Assembly: GCF_028713855.1 (NCBI RefSeq)
Contig: NZ_JAQTNN010000005.1
Location: 1 to 64,000, forward strand
Reading direction: 5' to 3'
Length of the DNA: 64,000 nucleotides
Source: Sulfuricurvum sp.
Lineage (GTDB): Bacteria; Campylobacterota; Campylobacteria; Campylobacterales; Sulfurimonadaceae
The position numbers and the translations under genes are program-made. Below are positions 1 through 8,908 of this stretch, one piece after another. Under the pieces are notes generated by a model, which was not told the DNA's origin, did not search any database, and saw nothing but the letters and a program-made list of their open reading frames with translations. Every line of letters starts with the position of its first letter. Positions within the stretch are counted from its first letter, which is position 1.

Positions 1-11
1 TATGAAAATAC

Positions 12-40
12 TTGCTTTAGTTATAATGATGGGTTATAAT
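12..40 (+). promoter_or_regulatory. Probable sigma-70 promoter of the LysR-type gene
   Basis: A TTGCTT box (12-17) and a perfect TATAAT (35-40) are 17 bases apart, about 30 bases before the ATG of the LysR gene. Spacing and sequence fit the housekeeping sigma factor. The gene upstream lies outside the window, so autoregulation or a divergent target cannot be judged. Confidence 0.5.
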
Positions 41-71
41 ACTGCTATTCATTCAACTTATAGGAATTATT

Positions 72-971
72 ATGTTAAAAGACTTTGCGAAACTTATGAC
101 TTTTCTCACGGTAGTCCGTGAAAAAAGCTTTTCAAAAGCATCGGCAAAATTGGGTATTTCGCAGCCTGCGGTTACACAGCAGATTAAATTTATCGAAGAC
201 TATCTTGATACCCGAGTGGTAGAACGTAAAAAGAACGGAATTAAGCTGACGAAAGAGGGAGAAGATCTTTTCCGTATTGCAACTAAACTCGAAAAAGCGA
301 TCCAATCAAGCGAAAAAGAACTTCTCAAAATTATTAATAAAGAGTTTACGTTTGTTGTTGGAGCATCTTACGCGATCGGAAACTATGTTTTGCCGACCTA
401 TCTCCAACAGCTCAAAGAGAAGATCAATAACGAAGTTCATATCCGTGTGGCATTTTCGGAGGATATTGTTGATCAGTTGCTTGATAAAAAGATCGATATT
501 GCCCTTATCGAATCACCAATATTTAAAGACGGACTTATTTACCGCGAATGGGAAGAAGATGAGTTGGTGATTTTTTCCAATCAGCCTATCCCTAAACAAC
601 TTCGCAAAGAGGATATGTATAAATTTGACTGGATTTGCCGTGATGAGAACTCTCATACCCGTAAATTAACAGCGGAAGTATTCGAAGAAATCGGAGTAGA
701 GTGTTCGGGCTTTAGTGTCATCGGAGTTGTGGCAAGTTCTACTGCGATTAAAGAGACGATCATGCGTTCACCGAAAGATGGAACGCGCCCTGTGGTATCT
801 GTTATTTCTCGCCATGTTATCAGTGATGAGGTAGAAGAAGGTAAACTGTTTGAAGCGCGGATCAAAAACTATAAAATTAAACGCAAGTTTTACATCGTTT
901 ACAGCAAAGAGCGTAAGCATGATGCCTTTATTGATAATGTTGTAACGTATCTATTGGGATTGAAGTTATAA
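72..971 (+). CDS. LysR-family transcriptional regulator
   Basis: A 299-residue protein of the usual LysR length. Residues 5-65 form the N-terminal winged helix-turn-helix, with the characteristic run SFSKASAKLGISQPAVTQQI. Residues from about 90 to 295 fit the periplasmic-binding-like effector domain (start VVGASYAIGNYVLP). The ATG follows TAGGAA by six bases. Proteins of this family bind DNA as tetramers and respond to a small-molecule co-inducer. The ligand and target are not evident here: the downstream gene is convergent, and LysR targets are usually divergent, so the target probably lies to the left of the window. The family call is secure and the role is unknown. Confidence 0.93.
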   Translation: MLKDFAKLMTFLTVVREKSFSKASAKLGISQPAVTQQIKFIEDYLDTRVVERKKNGIKLTKEGEDLFRIATKLEKAIQSSEKELLKIINKEFTFVVGASYAIGNYVLPTYLQQLKEKINNEVHIRVAFSEDIVDQLLDKKIDIALIESPIFKDGLIYREWEEDELVIFSNQPIPKQLRKEDMYKFDWICRDENSHTRKLTAEVFEEIGVECSGFSVIGVVASSTAIKETIMRSPKDGTRPVVSVISRHVISDEVEEGKLFEARIKNYKIKRKFYIVYSKERKHDAFIDNVVTYLLGLKL

Positions 972-990
972 CTTTCAATCCTTACTTTTT
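957..990. terminator. Bidirectional hairpin terminator between convergent genes
   Basis: The arms GGATTGAAGTT (957-967) and AACTTTCAATCC (970-981) pair over 11 bases with one bulge. On the plus strand TTACTTTTT follows. The hairpin includes the stop of the LysR gene and abuts the stop of the convergent gene at 982. Confidence 0.6.
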
Positions 991-1443
991 CTTCAAAAAT
1001 TTCTGATTTTCAGGATTTGATAGCAGAGCGCTCATTGAATTCTGAACCCCTTCTTGTTTCTCAATATTGATCATAGGGTGGTGCTCTCTCGGAAGGGCAA
1101 GATTTACAAATGCCGGTGTGTCATCGATGATGATCTGAACGATCGAGAGCAGTGGAACCGAAACAAAGCTTCCGATATTTTCTTGCCCGAATCCCGCTTC
1201 AAAAATTAAAATATCATTATCGATTCGCGCACTTTCGAACGTATAACCTGCTAAGAAAAAGAGGGTCATTGCCCGAAACTCTTCACTTAGATGTTGTGGA
1301 AGAGGTGGGTCAAAAGTGACCTGCTCAATTTTGCAGAGAATACCGAAATTTTGGTCGTTTTCAAAAAGATAGATGAGCATATCACGAACATGGTTTTCCA
1401 TCAATCTCGCGAAGGAAGGATTTTTAATAATATCGTATAACAT
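982..1443 (-). CDS. Conserved hypothetical protein
   Basis: A 153-residue, mostly acidic, soluble protein with no signal peptide or membrane segment. The N-terminal third looks helical (FARLMENHVRDMLIYLFE). The middle is rich in beta-forming stretches (DNDILIFEAGFG, VPLLSIVQIIIDD), and the end is a low-complexity tail, NPENQKFLKKK. I recognise no catalytic motif. It is followed downstream by the LysR gene in convergent orientation and preceded by the pabC-like/cysK pair on the same strand, 23 bases away, so it may be the last gene of that operon. Function unknown. The ORF is likely real because of its length, composition and tight packing. Confidence 0.7.
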   Translation of the reverse strand: MLYDIIKNPSFARLMENHVRDMLIYLFENDQNFGILCKIEQVTFDPPLPQHLSEEFRAMTLFFLAGYTFESARIDNDILIFEAGFGQENIGSFVSVPLLSIVQIIIDDTPAFVNLALPREHHPMINIEKQEGVQNSMSALLSNPENQKFLKKK

Positions 1444-1466
1444 TAGGGCAGACCTGTTTTATAAAA

Positions 1467-2036
1467 TTAACCTATTATACCATTTTCGACTTCAATGAAC
1501 CCTACCATCGCATTCATAAGGGCAACTTTGGTTGCTTTGGTGATGTTTTCGGGACGGAGAGGTTCAGGGGTTAGAAATCCTTCTTTGATTAAACGTGCAC
1601 GTGTAGTTCCCATCAATAAAGGAGAATCGGGGGTGAACCATTTTCCATCGATGTACAAGGCTATATTAGCAATGGTTGTATCCGTTAACAGAGTATTTTT
1701 TACAATGAGAATATCATCACATTCACCACGCTGCTCAAATAAAGCATTGAGTGCTTCTCGATTTGAATCTTTGAGCGGATATTCAATAGTATCATCATAA
1801 ACGAGTTTTAAAGAGGTAATGATTCGCGGTTCATACGGATGAAATTCAACTGTATATTGAGTCGCGTTGTAGAGAAAGCGACATCGATATATCCCTTTTT
1901 CGGGGGGATGTAAGAGGGAATTGAGATCATAGTGCTGTCGACTATGGAGACTTTTTAGTGATTGATCTAAACGTGCTTGATGGTAAGGAATATGAAGAAC
2001 TGCGCCGTTTTCACAGCGGAGCGTCTCTAAAAGCAT
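1467..2036 (-). CDS. Aminotransferase class IV family protein, PabC-like (aminodeoxychorismate lyase-like)
   Basis: A 189-residue protein resembling the short class IV PLP enzymes that in this phylum carry the 4-amino-4-deoxychorismate lyase step of folate synthesis. The PLP lysine is probably in YPLKDSNRE (about residue 90). TLLTDTTIANIALYIDGKW and TPDSPLLMGTTRARLI match the 'E-x-x-x-S-N-(I/L)' and 'GxxR' regions, but serine/threonine replaces the usual glutamate in part. It is much shorter than canonical PabC (about 270), lacking most of the N-terminal domain. Its ATG directly follows the cysK TAA with no gap, so the two are probably translationally coupled. Family assignment is good; the precise substrate is inferred. 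Confidence 0.72.
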   Translation of the reverse strand: MLLETLRCENGAVLHIPYHQARLDQSLKSLHSRQHYDLNSLLHPPEKGIYRCRFLYNATQYTVEFHPYEPRIITSLKLVYDDTIEYPLKDSNREALNALFEQRGECDDILIVKNTLLTDTTIANIALYIDGKWFTPDSPLLMGTTRARLIKEGFLTPEPLRPENITKATKVALMNAMVGFIEVENGIIG

Positions 2037-2960
2037 TTATGCTTCAAACAGCGGGGTGCTGAGGTAACGTTCTGCGGTATCGCACAAAATTGTGACGATT
2101 GTTTTTCCTTGATTTTCAGGTCGTGCGGCAACGAGTGCTGCAGCATGGACATTTGCTCCTGCGGAGATTCCAACGAGAAGTCCTTCTGCTTTTGCAAGCG
2201 CTTTGGACGCGGCAATTGCTTCTTCATTGCTTACGGTAATCACTTCACCGTACAAAGATGTATTGAGGATATCAGGGACAAATCCTGCACCTATTCCCTG
2301 AATTTTATGCGGTCCCGGTTTTCCGCCTGAGAGGACAGCGGAGTCTTTAGGTTCCACGGCAATGATTTGGATATTCGGCAAAACGGCTTTGAGCGCTTCT
2401 CCTGTTCCTGTCAATGTGCCTCCTGTTCCGACAGCGGCAATAAAAATATCAACTTTCCCATCGGTGTCTCGAAGAATTTCTTGTGCCGTGGTGATGCGAT
2501 GAATAGCAGGATTGGCGGGGTTGGCAAACTGCTGGAGGACGATGGCGTTAGGCATTGATGCGACTAAGGCATTGGCTTCATCAATCGCCCCTTTCATACC
2601 TTGTGCGGCAGGGGTGAGTACGAGATTGGCTCCGAGCGCTTTGAGGAGATTGCGTCGTTCGATACTCATGGATTCCGGCATTGTCAACGTGAGTTTCAGT
2701 CCCAAAGCAGCACAGATAGATGCGAGGGCAATACCGGTGTTTCCGCTGGTAGGCTCGATGATAAGAGTATCGGATGTGATTTTCCCCTCATCCATAGCCG
2801 TTTTAATCATATTAAAACCGATGCGGTCTTTGACTGAACTGGTGGGGTTCATAAATTCACATTTTCCTAAAATCGTTGCTCCGCTTGCAAGGGAGAGGGC
2901 ATTAATCCGGACTAGGGGGGTATTTCCGATGAGTTCAGTGATATTAGCAGCTATCTTCAT
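2037..2960 (-). CDS. cysK: Cysteine synthase A (O-acetylserine sulfhydrylase)
   Basis: A 307-residue PLP enzyme making L-cysteine from O-acetylserine and sulfide in the cytoplasm. The PLP lysine is K44 in NPTSSVKDRIG. The substrate/phosphate loops PTSGNTGIALA and GTGGTLTGTG and the family start ITELIGNTPLVRI are all present. I choose the ATG at 2960 because CAGGGA lies just upstream; an in-frame ATG 24 bases earlier has no ribosome-binding site. It is transcribed towards the PabC-like gene, whose ATG touches the cysK stop. CysK and CysM cannot be fully separated by eye, but length and motifs favour CysK. Confidence 0.93.
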   Translation of the reverse strand: MKIAANITELIGNTPLVRINALSLASGATILGKCEFMNPTSSVKDRIGFNMIKTAMDEGKITSDTLIIEPTSGNTGIALASICAALGLKLTLTMPESMSIERRNLLKALGANLVLTPAAQGMKGAIDEANALVASMPNAIVLQQFANPANPAIHRITTAQEILRDTDGKVDIFIAAVGTGGTLTGTGEALKAVLPNIQIIAVEPKDSAVLSGGKPGPHKIQGIGAGFVPDILNTSLYGEVITVSNEEAIAASKALAKAEGLLVGISAGANVHAAALVAARPENQGKTIVTILCDTAERYLSTPLFEA

Positions 2961-3089
2961 GTTGTATCCCTGTTTTTTACACATTATAATAACAAATTTT
3001 TAAAAATCCAATAATTATTAGCAATTCAGTATGGATAGTGATAAATATCCGTTAATACCATTGATAATAGTGTTTGAAGGGAAAAAGTT

Positions 3090-3118
3090 TTGCATTAACA
3101 GCGGTTTTATCCTATAAT
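3090..3118 (+). promoter_or_regulatory. Probable sigma-70 promoter of the biotin carboxylase gene
   Basis: TTGCAT (3090-3095) and TATAAT (3113-3118) are 17 bases apart in the 240-base divergent gap between cysK and the carboxylase gene. This leaves an untranslated leader of about 75 bases that contains the small inverted repeat TTTAGCCTAGCTAAA. Confidence 0.5.
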
Positions 3119-3200
3119 TTCATTTTTAAATCAAGATATCGGGTGTCTTTGGAAAATTTAGCCTAGCTAAATGCTTCAAAGGTGTTCAAATGAGGGAACC

Positions 3201-4658
3201 GTGAAAACTAAAAAGATCAGTAAAGTATTGATTGCGAACCGTGGTGAAATCGCACTTCGTATTATTCGAGCCTGTAAAGAGTTGGGGATTAAAAGTGTCG
3301 TTGTATTTTCAGAAGTCGATGTAAATGGCGTCTGGGTTCGTAAAGCTGATGAATGTTATCCGATCATGGGTGACCCGATCGCCGCATATCTTGACTATGA
3401 GCGTATTATCTCTTTGGCTAAAAAAGCGGATTGTGATGCGATCCACCCAGGATACGGATTTTTGTCTGAGAGTGCAGAGTTTGCTCAAGCATGTGTTGAT
3501 AACGGTATTATTTTTATCGGACCGAAGCCGGAGCATATCGCTCTGTTCGGGGACAAAATGGCATCAAAAGTAGCGATGCGTGCCGTTGGTGTTCCGATGC
3601 TTCCGGGTACCGATGAGCCGATTGATAATGTCGAAGACGCTGAGAAAATTGCAATCGGAATCGGATTCCCTGTTATCATCAAAGCGGCTTTCGGCGGCGG
3701 CGGGCGCGGTATGCGTATCGTTGAACGTGCGGAAGATTTTAAAGAGATGTATGAGTCTGCAACCAAAGAAGCATTGCGTTTCTTTAGCCGTGGTGAAACA
3801 TTTATCGAAAAATACCTCAAAAACCCACGCCATATCGAAATCCAAATCGTTGCGGACAAATACGGCAACGTTGTTCACCTCGGTGACCGTGACTGCTCGA
3901 TCCAACGTCGCCACCAAAAAGTAATCGAAATCGCTCCATCACCGTTGTTGAATGAAGCAACACGCCGTGAGCTTTATCGTATTTCTACCAAAGCGATGTT
4001 CAAACTCGGTTACGAGAGTGTTGGAACAATCGAATATCTGGTTGACCAAGATGACAATATCTATTTCATCGAAATGAACACTCGTGTTCAAGTAGAGCAT
4101 CCGGTAACGGAAGCGATCTCAGGAATCGATTTGATCCAACGTATGATTCAAATTGCTGAGGGTGATCAACTGATTTTTATGCAAGAAGAGATTAAATTCC
4201 GTGGGTATGCGATTGAGTTCCGTATCAATGCTGAAAATCCTAAAATGGGATTTGTTCCATCTCCGGGTCTTATCACTAACTACCTTGCACCGGGTGGTCC
4301 TGGGGTACGTTTGGACTCTATGGCGTATACTAACTATCTAATCCCGTCAAACTATGATTCAATGATCGGAAAATTGATCGTTACTGCTTTGACATGGGAA
4401 GATGTTGTTCGTAAGGCACGTCGTGCTTTGGATGAGTTCTTGATCGAGGGTATACCGACGAATATCCCTCTTCACCGTCAAATCGTTCGTGATGAGCACT
4501 TTATCAAAGGTGAACTCGATACTGGGTATCTTGATACCAAATTGCAACACTTTAATCTCGATGCGATCCACAACATGGATGACGAAGAGGCTAAGATGAA
4601 GCAAATTACTGCTGTTATCGAAGCAATCAACAAAAACAAACTCAACGTTCGCCACTAA
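3201..4658 (+). CDS. Biotin carboxylase subunit (acetyl-CoA or pyruvate carboxylase A type)
   Basis: A 485-residue ATP-grasp biotin carboxylase. The family start VLIANRGEIALRIIRAC, the glycine-rich loop AAFGGGGRGMRIV, the HIEIQI and RDCSIQRRHQK segments, and the EMNTRVQVEHPVTE active-site strand are intact. The start is GTG at 3201, with GAGGGA just upstream; an earlier in-frame start lacks one. It carries a C-terminal extension (about 35 residues after TGYLDTKL) ending in a helical segment that AccC lacks, and there is no accB next to it. Both points favour the A subunit of a two-subunit pyruvate carboxylase over AccC, but this is inference. It sits alone between divergent cysK and convergent lnt. 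Confidence 0.88.
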   Translation: MKTKKISKVLIANRGEIALRIIRACKELGIKSVVVFSEVDVNGVWVRKADECYPIMGDPIAAYLDYERIISLAKKADCDAIHPGYGFLSESAEFAQACVDNGIIFIGPKPEHIALFGDKMASKVAMRAVGVPMLPGTDEPIDNVEDAEKIAIGIGFPVIIKAAFGGGGRGMRIVERAEDFKEMYESATKEALRFFSRGETFIEKYLKNPRHIEIQIVADKYGNVVHLGDRDCSIQRRHQKVIEIAPSPLLNEATRRELYRISTKAMFKLGYESVGTIEYLVDQDDNIYFIEMNTRVQVEHPVTEAISGIDLIQRMIQIAEGDQLIFMQEEIKFRGYAIEFRINAENPKMGFVPSPGLITNYLAPGGPGVRLDSMAYTNYLIPSNYDSMIGKLIVTALTWEDVVRKARRALDEFLIEGIPTNIPLHRQIVRDEHFIKGELDTGYLDTKLQHFNLDAIHNMDDEEAKMKQITAVIEAINKNKLNVRH

Positions 4659-4660
4659 AC

Positions 4661-4690
4661 AATAAAAGCCCTCAGGGCTTTTATTTTCTT
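4661..4690. terminator. Strong bidirectional intrinsic terminator
   Basis: A perfect 11-base stem (4661-4671 with 4675-4685) closes a three-base TCA loop, with A-rich and T-rich ends on both sides (AATAAAAGCCC / GGGCTTTTATT, then TTCTT). It lies between the convergent biotin carboxylase and lnt genes and can serve both. Confidence 0.85.
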
Positions 4691-4699
4691 CTTATACTT

Positions 4700-5917
4700 T
4701 TAATACACTATCCCGCTTCCCCCGCTGTTAGCCGAATGAAAGACAATTGTATTGTTTTGACGTGCATAGAATTGAATCAATAATCTTTGCAACGTCGGTT
4801 CAATCGAAGGGGTGAACCAGCCGTTGTTACTCATCGCAATCAAGTAGCGTACATCCGGTGTGTAGAGTTCTTTTCTTGTTGCTTCATAACAGATGGCGTT
4901 TCGGAATTTGACGCCGTGGATTATAAAATCGGTTGGTTTATCGGCGGTGACAAAATCAGAGGCTCCTCCGAAAATTTCCCGATCGACCCACTCTTTGATA
5001 AATGCGGGAAGAGGAATGTATTCGCCAAACGGGACGAGAATAGTTTTTTTGGCAACGGTAACGTGACCGTTTTGAAACAGATAAGAGACATTGTAATTTA
5101 ATCCGTCCTCTTCATACAATGCTCCGGTCACAATCGGAATCTGATAGGAAAGCTTTTGCAAGTAGGCACTTAGATGCGGATGATGATTCATAAACAGGGC
5201 AAACGACGCTTCTGGGAGGACAACAAGATCATACTTTTGCTGGATGGCTTCTTGGATAGCGGCGATGTTTTCAGTATTTAATCGATATTGTTGAGATTCT
5301 TCCCATTTAATGTCTTGCGGAACATCGGTTGTGACGAGTTTAATTTTTAGCTGTGGGATCGGCGGCTTCGGATAATGGGTTTGGATTGCAAACAGGAGTA
5401 AGAGTAGAGGAAAGAGCTTTTTGATACTGCTGAACCATGCGGTAGAGGCAAGCGAAAAAAGGATCAGGGCAAATTGCCATTTTGAAAATCCGAGATAACT
5501 GTTGACAAAAATAAGTTCCGGCTGCATCCAGTTAAAATCCATTGGCCATACGTAGGTAAGACCGAAAAGGATTGCCGCACGGATTAAGGGATTCGAAGTT
5601 AGGCCCATTACTCCGTAATAGAGGGCATAGACAAAACCAAATCCAAGCGCGACGAGCCAGATCGCCCATCCAAGCCCATAATATTGAAAACTGAAACCGA
5701 TCCAATAGCACCAGAAAAGTCCGATCCAAAATCCGGCGATGGGAAGGACTTTTTTAGGGGCGTGGAGCAGTCCGTACAGTGCCCCTAATCCAAATACGGT
5801 ATTGATAAATGGTGATGTGAGCCCAAAATATTCCCAATAGATAAAAGCGGAGAAACCGACGGCAATCAGGAGGGGGAGATAAACATAGGTACTACGGTGG
5901 ATAGAACTGATTTTCAT
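4700..5917 (-). CDS. lnt: Apolipoprotein N-acyltransferase
   Basis: A 405-residue inner-membrane enzyme that adds the third acyl chain to the N-terminal cysteine of lipoproteins. The first 185 residues hold about six hydrophobic segments. A nitrilase-like periplasmic domain follows, with the expected triad: Glu in LVVLPEASF, Lys in VAKKTILVPFGEYIP and Cys in NAICYEA. The conserved MSNNGWF follows. The protein is shorter than E. coli Lnt (about 510) and ends soon after the nitrilase domain without an obvious C-terminal membrane segment, as in other Campylobacterota. It is divergent from yajC, with 69 bases between starts. Confidence 0.9.
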   Translation of the reverse strand: MKISSIHRSTYVYLPLLIAVGFSAFIYWEYFGLTSPFINTVFGLGALYGLLHAPKKVLPIAGFWIGLFWCYWIGFSFQYYGLGWAIWLVALGFGFVYALYYGVMGLTSNPLIRAAILFGLTYVWPMDFNWMQPELIFVNSYLGFSKWQFALILFSLASTAWFSSIKKLFPLLLLLFAIQTHYPKPPIPQLKIKLVTTDVPQDIKWEESQQYRLNTENIAAIQEAIQQKYDLVVLPEASFALFMNHHPHLSAYLQKLSYQIPIVTGALYEEDGLNYNVSYLFQNGHVTVAKKTILVPFGEYIPLPAFIKEWVDREIFGGASDFVTADKPTDFIIHGVKFRNAICYEATRKELYTPDVRYLIAMSNNGWFTPSIEPTLQRLLIQFYARQNNTIVFHSANSGGSGIVY

Positions 5918-5986
5918 GGCGCAATTATACCGATGTTAATGTCTTTTGAGTATAATGCGACAATTTTCTTTATGTTAAGGATATCC

Positions 5987-6253
5987 ATGGAAATTCTCAC
6001 CCAAATTCTCCCTTTCGTCTTTTTGATCGCTATTATGTACTTTGTGATCATTCGTCCCCAAAACCAACAGGCTAAAAAGCACAAAGAGATGGTTGAAGCA
6101 TTGACCAAAGGGGATAAAGTCGTCACAAGCGGAGGACTTATCGTCGAGATTAAAAAAGTCGAAGATCAATTTTTTGCTGTGAAATTCAACAATGACACCG
6201 AAGGGCGTCTTGTTAAAGACGCAGTGGCGCGAAAGTACGAGGATGAAGCTTAA
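5987..6253 (+). CDS. yajC: Preprotein translocase accessory protein YajC
   Basis: An 88-residue single-pass membrane protein of the SecDF-YajC complex. The hydrophobic segment ILPFVFLIAIMYFVIIRPQ ends in the family signature RPQNQQ, followed by the charged region KKHKEMVEALTKGDKVVTSGGL. The ATG at 5987 follows AAGG at six bases; longer in-frame starts would overlap lnt. Its last 11 bases overlap secD in another frame. A TATAAT at 5951-5956 may be the -10 of the operon, without a clear -35. Confidence 0.92.
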   Translation: MEILTQILPFVFLIAIMYFVIIRPQNQQAKKHKEMVEALTKGDKVVTSGGLIVEIKKVEDQFFAVKFNNDTEGRLVKDAVARKYEDEA

Positions 6254-7820
6254 TTACCGACTCGTTTTACTGATTATTGCCACTGTATTCGGTTTAGTTT
6301 TTTCGATCCCTTCCTTCACTCAAAGCAGTGCAGGAAAAAAAGTTACCTTAGGTCTTGACCTGCAAGGTGGATTGCATATGCTGTTGGGAGTTAAAACCGA
6401 TGAAGCGGTGACCTCTCAAATTAAATCAATTGCATCCGCTTTGAAACACTTTGGAGAGCGTAACGATGTACTGCTTGATGCGATAAGTGCTCAAGAGGAT
6501 AGGGTTACGTTTGAGTTGATCGATGCTGATGATGCGAAAACTATGGATACGTACCTAAAAACACTTGAGGGGACGATTGTCCATGCAAGCGAGGGGAAAT
6601 ATACGATTACAATGACCCCTGCGGCGATCGAAAAGCTCAAGGTACGTGCGGTTGATCAAGCAATCGAGACGATTCGTAACCGTCTCGATCAATTTGGACT
6701 TGCTGAACCTACAGTAGCACGTCAAGGGGTTGATAAAATCCTTGTAGAACTTCCGGGGATTAAAACCCCTCAAGAAGAACAACGGGCACGTGAACTGATC
6801 TCCCGTGCGGCGAAGCTTGAACTTATGGCGGTTGATGAAGACCATGCAATGCGAGTTAATGAGATGAATGAAGGTGAAGCGGCAACTTATGGGGATAAAA
6901 TCCTCGAAGATGCACTTCAGCCTCAGCTCAAACATCTGGTCAATGAGATTCCTATTTTAGATGGGACAATGTTGACTGATGCTCATGTCGGCTACGATCA
7001 AAATAACCGTCCGGTGATTAACTTTTCACTCAACTCTGCCGGAGCGCAAATTTTCGGTGATTTCACCGGTAAAAGTGTCGGTAAACGTCTTGCGATCGTT
7101 CTGGACGGTAAAGTCTATTCAGCTCCGGTTATCAATGAACGTATCGGCGGTGGAAGCGGTCAGATTAGCGGTAACTATACCGTTGCTGAAGCAAACGACC
7201 TTGCGATCGCATTGCGTTCAGGGGCGTTACTTGCGCCTATTTATATGATGGAAAAACGCTCTGTCGGACCAAGTCTCGGTGCGGATAGTATTAAAGCGTC
7301 TCTTTTTGCATTTGCAACGGGTGCGGCACTGGTCGTTTTGTTTATGGTTGCTTACTATGGGTATGCCGGTATTATAGCAACAACCGCAATGGTCATCAAT
7401 ATTATTTTAATCATTGCCGTTATGGCGATGTTTGGAGCGACGTTGACATTGCCGGGGATGGCAGGGATTGTCCTTACCGTCGGTATGGCGGTAGATGGAA
7501 ACGTCATCATCAATGAACGGATACGCGAACTTCTTCGTGAAGGGGCCAAAGTGCGTAAAGCGATTGAAGGGGGATATGACAATGCGTTCAGTACCCTCGT
7601 GGATGCGAATTTGACCACACTTATCGCGGCAGTGGCTCTGTATATGTACGGAACCGGTCCGATCAAAGGGTTTGCAGTAACGTTGGCCGTCGGTATTTTA
7701 GTATCGATGTTTACCGCGATTTTGGGAACACACGGAATTTTCAGTGCCCTCATGGAACAGATTGAAAAAAGCGGCAAGATGAACCGATGGTTCGGTATCC
7801 GCCTTGAGGGTAAGGAGTAA
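6243..7820 (+). CDS. secD: Protein translocase subunit SecD
   Basis: A 525-residue RND-like membrane protein that, with SecF, uses the proton gradient to pull secreted proteins across the inner membrane. There is one N-terminal hydrophobic segment (residues 5-22). A large periplasmic region follows, with the family motif GLDLQGGLHMLLGV and the RNRLDQFGLAEP and QISGNYTVAEA segments. Five C-terminal membrane helices carry VDGNVIINERIRE, the family's conserved Asp-containing helix. The start is ATG at 6243, inside the yajC end, which suggests coupling. SecF starts two bases after the stop. Confidence 0.95.
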   Translation: MKLNYRLVLLIIATVFGLVFSIPSFTQSSAGKKVTLGLDLQGGLHMLLGVKTDEAVTSQIKSIASALKHFGERNDVLLDAISAQEDRVTFELIDADDAKTMDTYLKTLEGTIVHASEGKYTITMTPAAIEKLKVRAVDQAIETIRNRLDQFGLAEPTVARQGVDKILVELPGIKTPQEEQRARELISRAAKLELMAVDEDHAMRVNEMNEGEAATYGDKILEDALQPQLKHLVNEIPILDGTMLTDAHVGYDQNNRPVINFSLNSAGAQIFGDFTGKSVGKRLAIVLDGKVYSAPVINERIGGGSGQISGNYTVAEANDLAIALRSGALLAPIYMMEKRSVGPSLGADSIKASLFAFATGAALVVLFMVAYYGYAGIIATTAMVINIILIIAVMAMFGATLTLPGMAGIVLTVGMAVDGNVIINERIRELLREGAKVRKAIEGGYDNAFSTLVDANLTTLIAAVALYMYGTGPIKGFAVTLAVGILVSMFTAILGTHGIFSALMEQIEKSGKMNRWFGIRLEGKE

Positions 7821-7822
7821 TC

Positions 7823-8800
7823 ATGGAATTTTTTAGAGCCAAAAAAGCGTTTAATTTGATGGGATTGGTCAAGCCCATCTTTACGTTCTCACTGATCGTT
7901 ACCCTGATTTCGTTTTACCTGATTTTTCATAAAGGGTTTGTGTATGGAATCGATTTTGCCGGTGGTACGGTTGTACAGGTAAAATACGATAAACCGGTTC
8001 AGATTGATGCACTGCGCGAGAAGTTAAAAAATACTCCATTCGCTTCGGCAGGGATTCAAGAATTCGGCTCATCCAGTGAGATTATTTTACGTCTTCAAAA
8101 TACGACGGCAGACGTAACCAAAGATACGGCACAGCAAGTTTCTACAGCTCTTAAAGGAACTGGGAACTTTGAAATTCGCCGTGTTGACATGGTGGGACCG
8201 AAAGTCGGGAAAGAACTCCAAACACAGGGTATCATCGCCCTTTTGGTTTCCGTAATCGGAATTTTGATCTATGTCGCGTTTCGATTTGAATGGCGCTATG
8301 GGGTTGCAGCAATTATTGCCCTCGTGCATGACGTTGTGATTACCGCGGGTATGGTCAGTTTATTTAATGTTGAATTTGATTTGACGGTATTGGCGGCATT
8401 GCTGACGATTTTAGGATTTTCGATCAACGATACGATCGTTATTTTCGACCGTATCCGCGAAACGATTCGTGATACGAAAGATGCATCACGCTATAGCTTG
8501 GCCGATATTATTAATGAGAGTGTCACAAATACCCTTTCACGAACGATTCTGACGGTTGCGACTGTATTTTTTGTTATTTTAACCCTCTTTTTATTCGGTG
8601 GAGAGATTATCCACGGATTCAGTTTTGCGATGCTGATAGGGGTCATTTTTGGTGCTTACAGCTCGATTTTTGTTGCGTCACCATTTTTGATTTGGTTTGG
8701 TTATGATGTGGCTAAAGCGAAAGCCGCTCATGCCGATAAAGCACGCAGACATGCTGAAAAAGAGAAAATGCGTGCACAGTTCGAACAAGGTATTGTGTAA
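7823..8800 (+). CDS. secF: Protein translocase subunit SecF
   Basis: A 325-residue partner of SecD. It has an N-terminal membrane helix (about 15-35), a short periplasmic domain starting GIDFAGGTVVQVKY (the SecF form of the family signature), then five helices. Among these, GFSINDTIVIFDRIRE carries the conserved aspartate of the proton path. The C-terminal tail is highly charged (KAKAAHADKARRHAEKEK). It is the last gene of yajC-secD-secF, and a 108-base gap containing a dispersed stem-loop repeat separates it from leuS. Confidence 0.95.
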   Translation: MEFFRAKKAFNLMGLVKPIFTFSLIVTLISFYLIFHKGFVYGIDFAGGTVVQVKYDKPVQIDALREKLKNTPFASAGIQEFGSSSEIILRLQNTTADVTKDTAQQVSTALKGTGNFEIRRVDMVGPKVGKELQTQGIIALLVSVIGILIYVAFRFEWRYGVAAIIALVHDVVITAGMVSLFNVEFDLTVLAALLTILGFSINDTIVIFDRIRETIRDTKDASRYSLADIINESVTNTLSRTILTVATVFFVILTLFLFGGEIIHGFSFAMLIGVIFGAYSSIFVASPFLIWFGYDVAKAKAAHADKARRHAEKEKMRAQFEQGIV

Positions 8801-8810
8801 ACTTGGATGA

Positions 8811-8890
8811 AATCTGCCTCGAAGAGGCTAGCTTTAGTGCCATAGCGGCTAGCGTAGTCAAAAGGGATTTTATTCCTTTTGGCGTTCTAG
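8811..8890 (-). repeat. Dispersed intergenic stem-loop repeat, copy 1
   Basis: Read on the minus strand, arms CAAAAGG and CCTTTTG (8881-8875 with 8865-8859) close the nine-base loop AATAAAATC. They are followed by GACTACGCTAGCC, and then by a second inverted pair built on GGCTAGC. The same loop with a different stem recurs near 19.2, 35.2 and 57.2 kb. It fills the secF-leuS gap in reverse orientation to both genes. Confidence 0.75.
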
Positions 8891-8908
8891 ATAGACTTAG
8901 GAGTATTT

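Noticed and set aside
5897-5986. A longer start for yajC reaching into lnt
   Set aside because: The extra 30 residues have no family match and would overlap the lnt start, while ATG 5987 has a ribosome-binding site.
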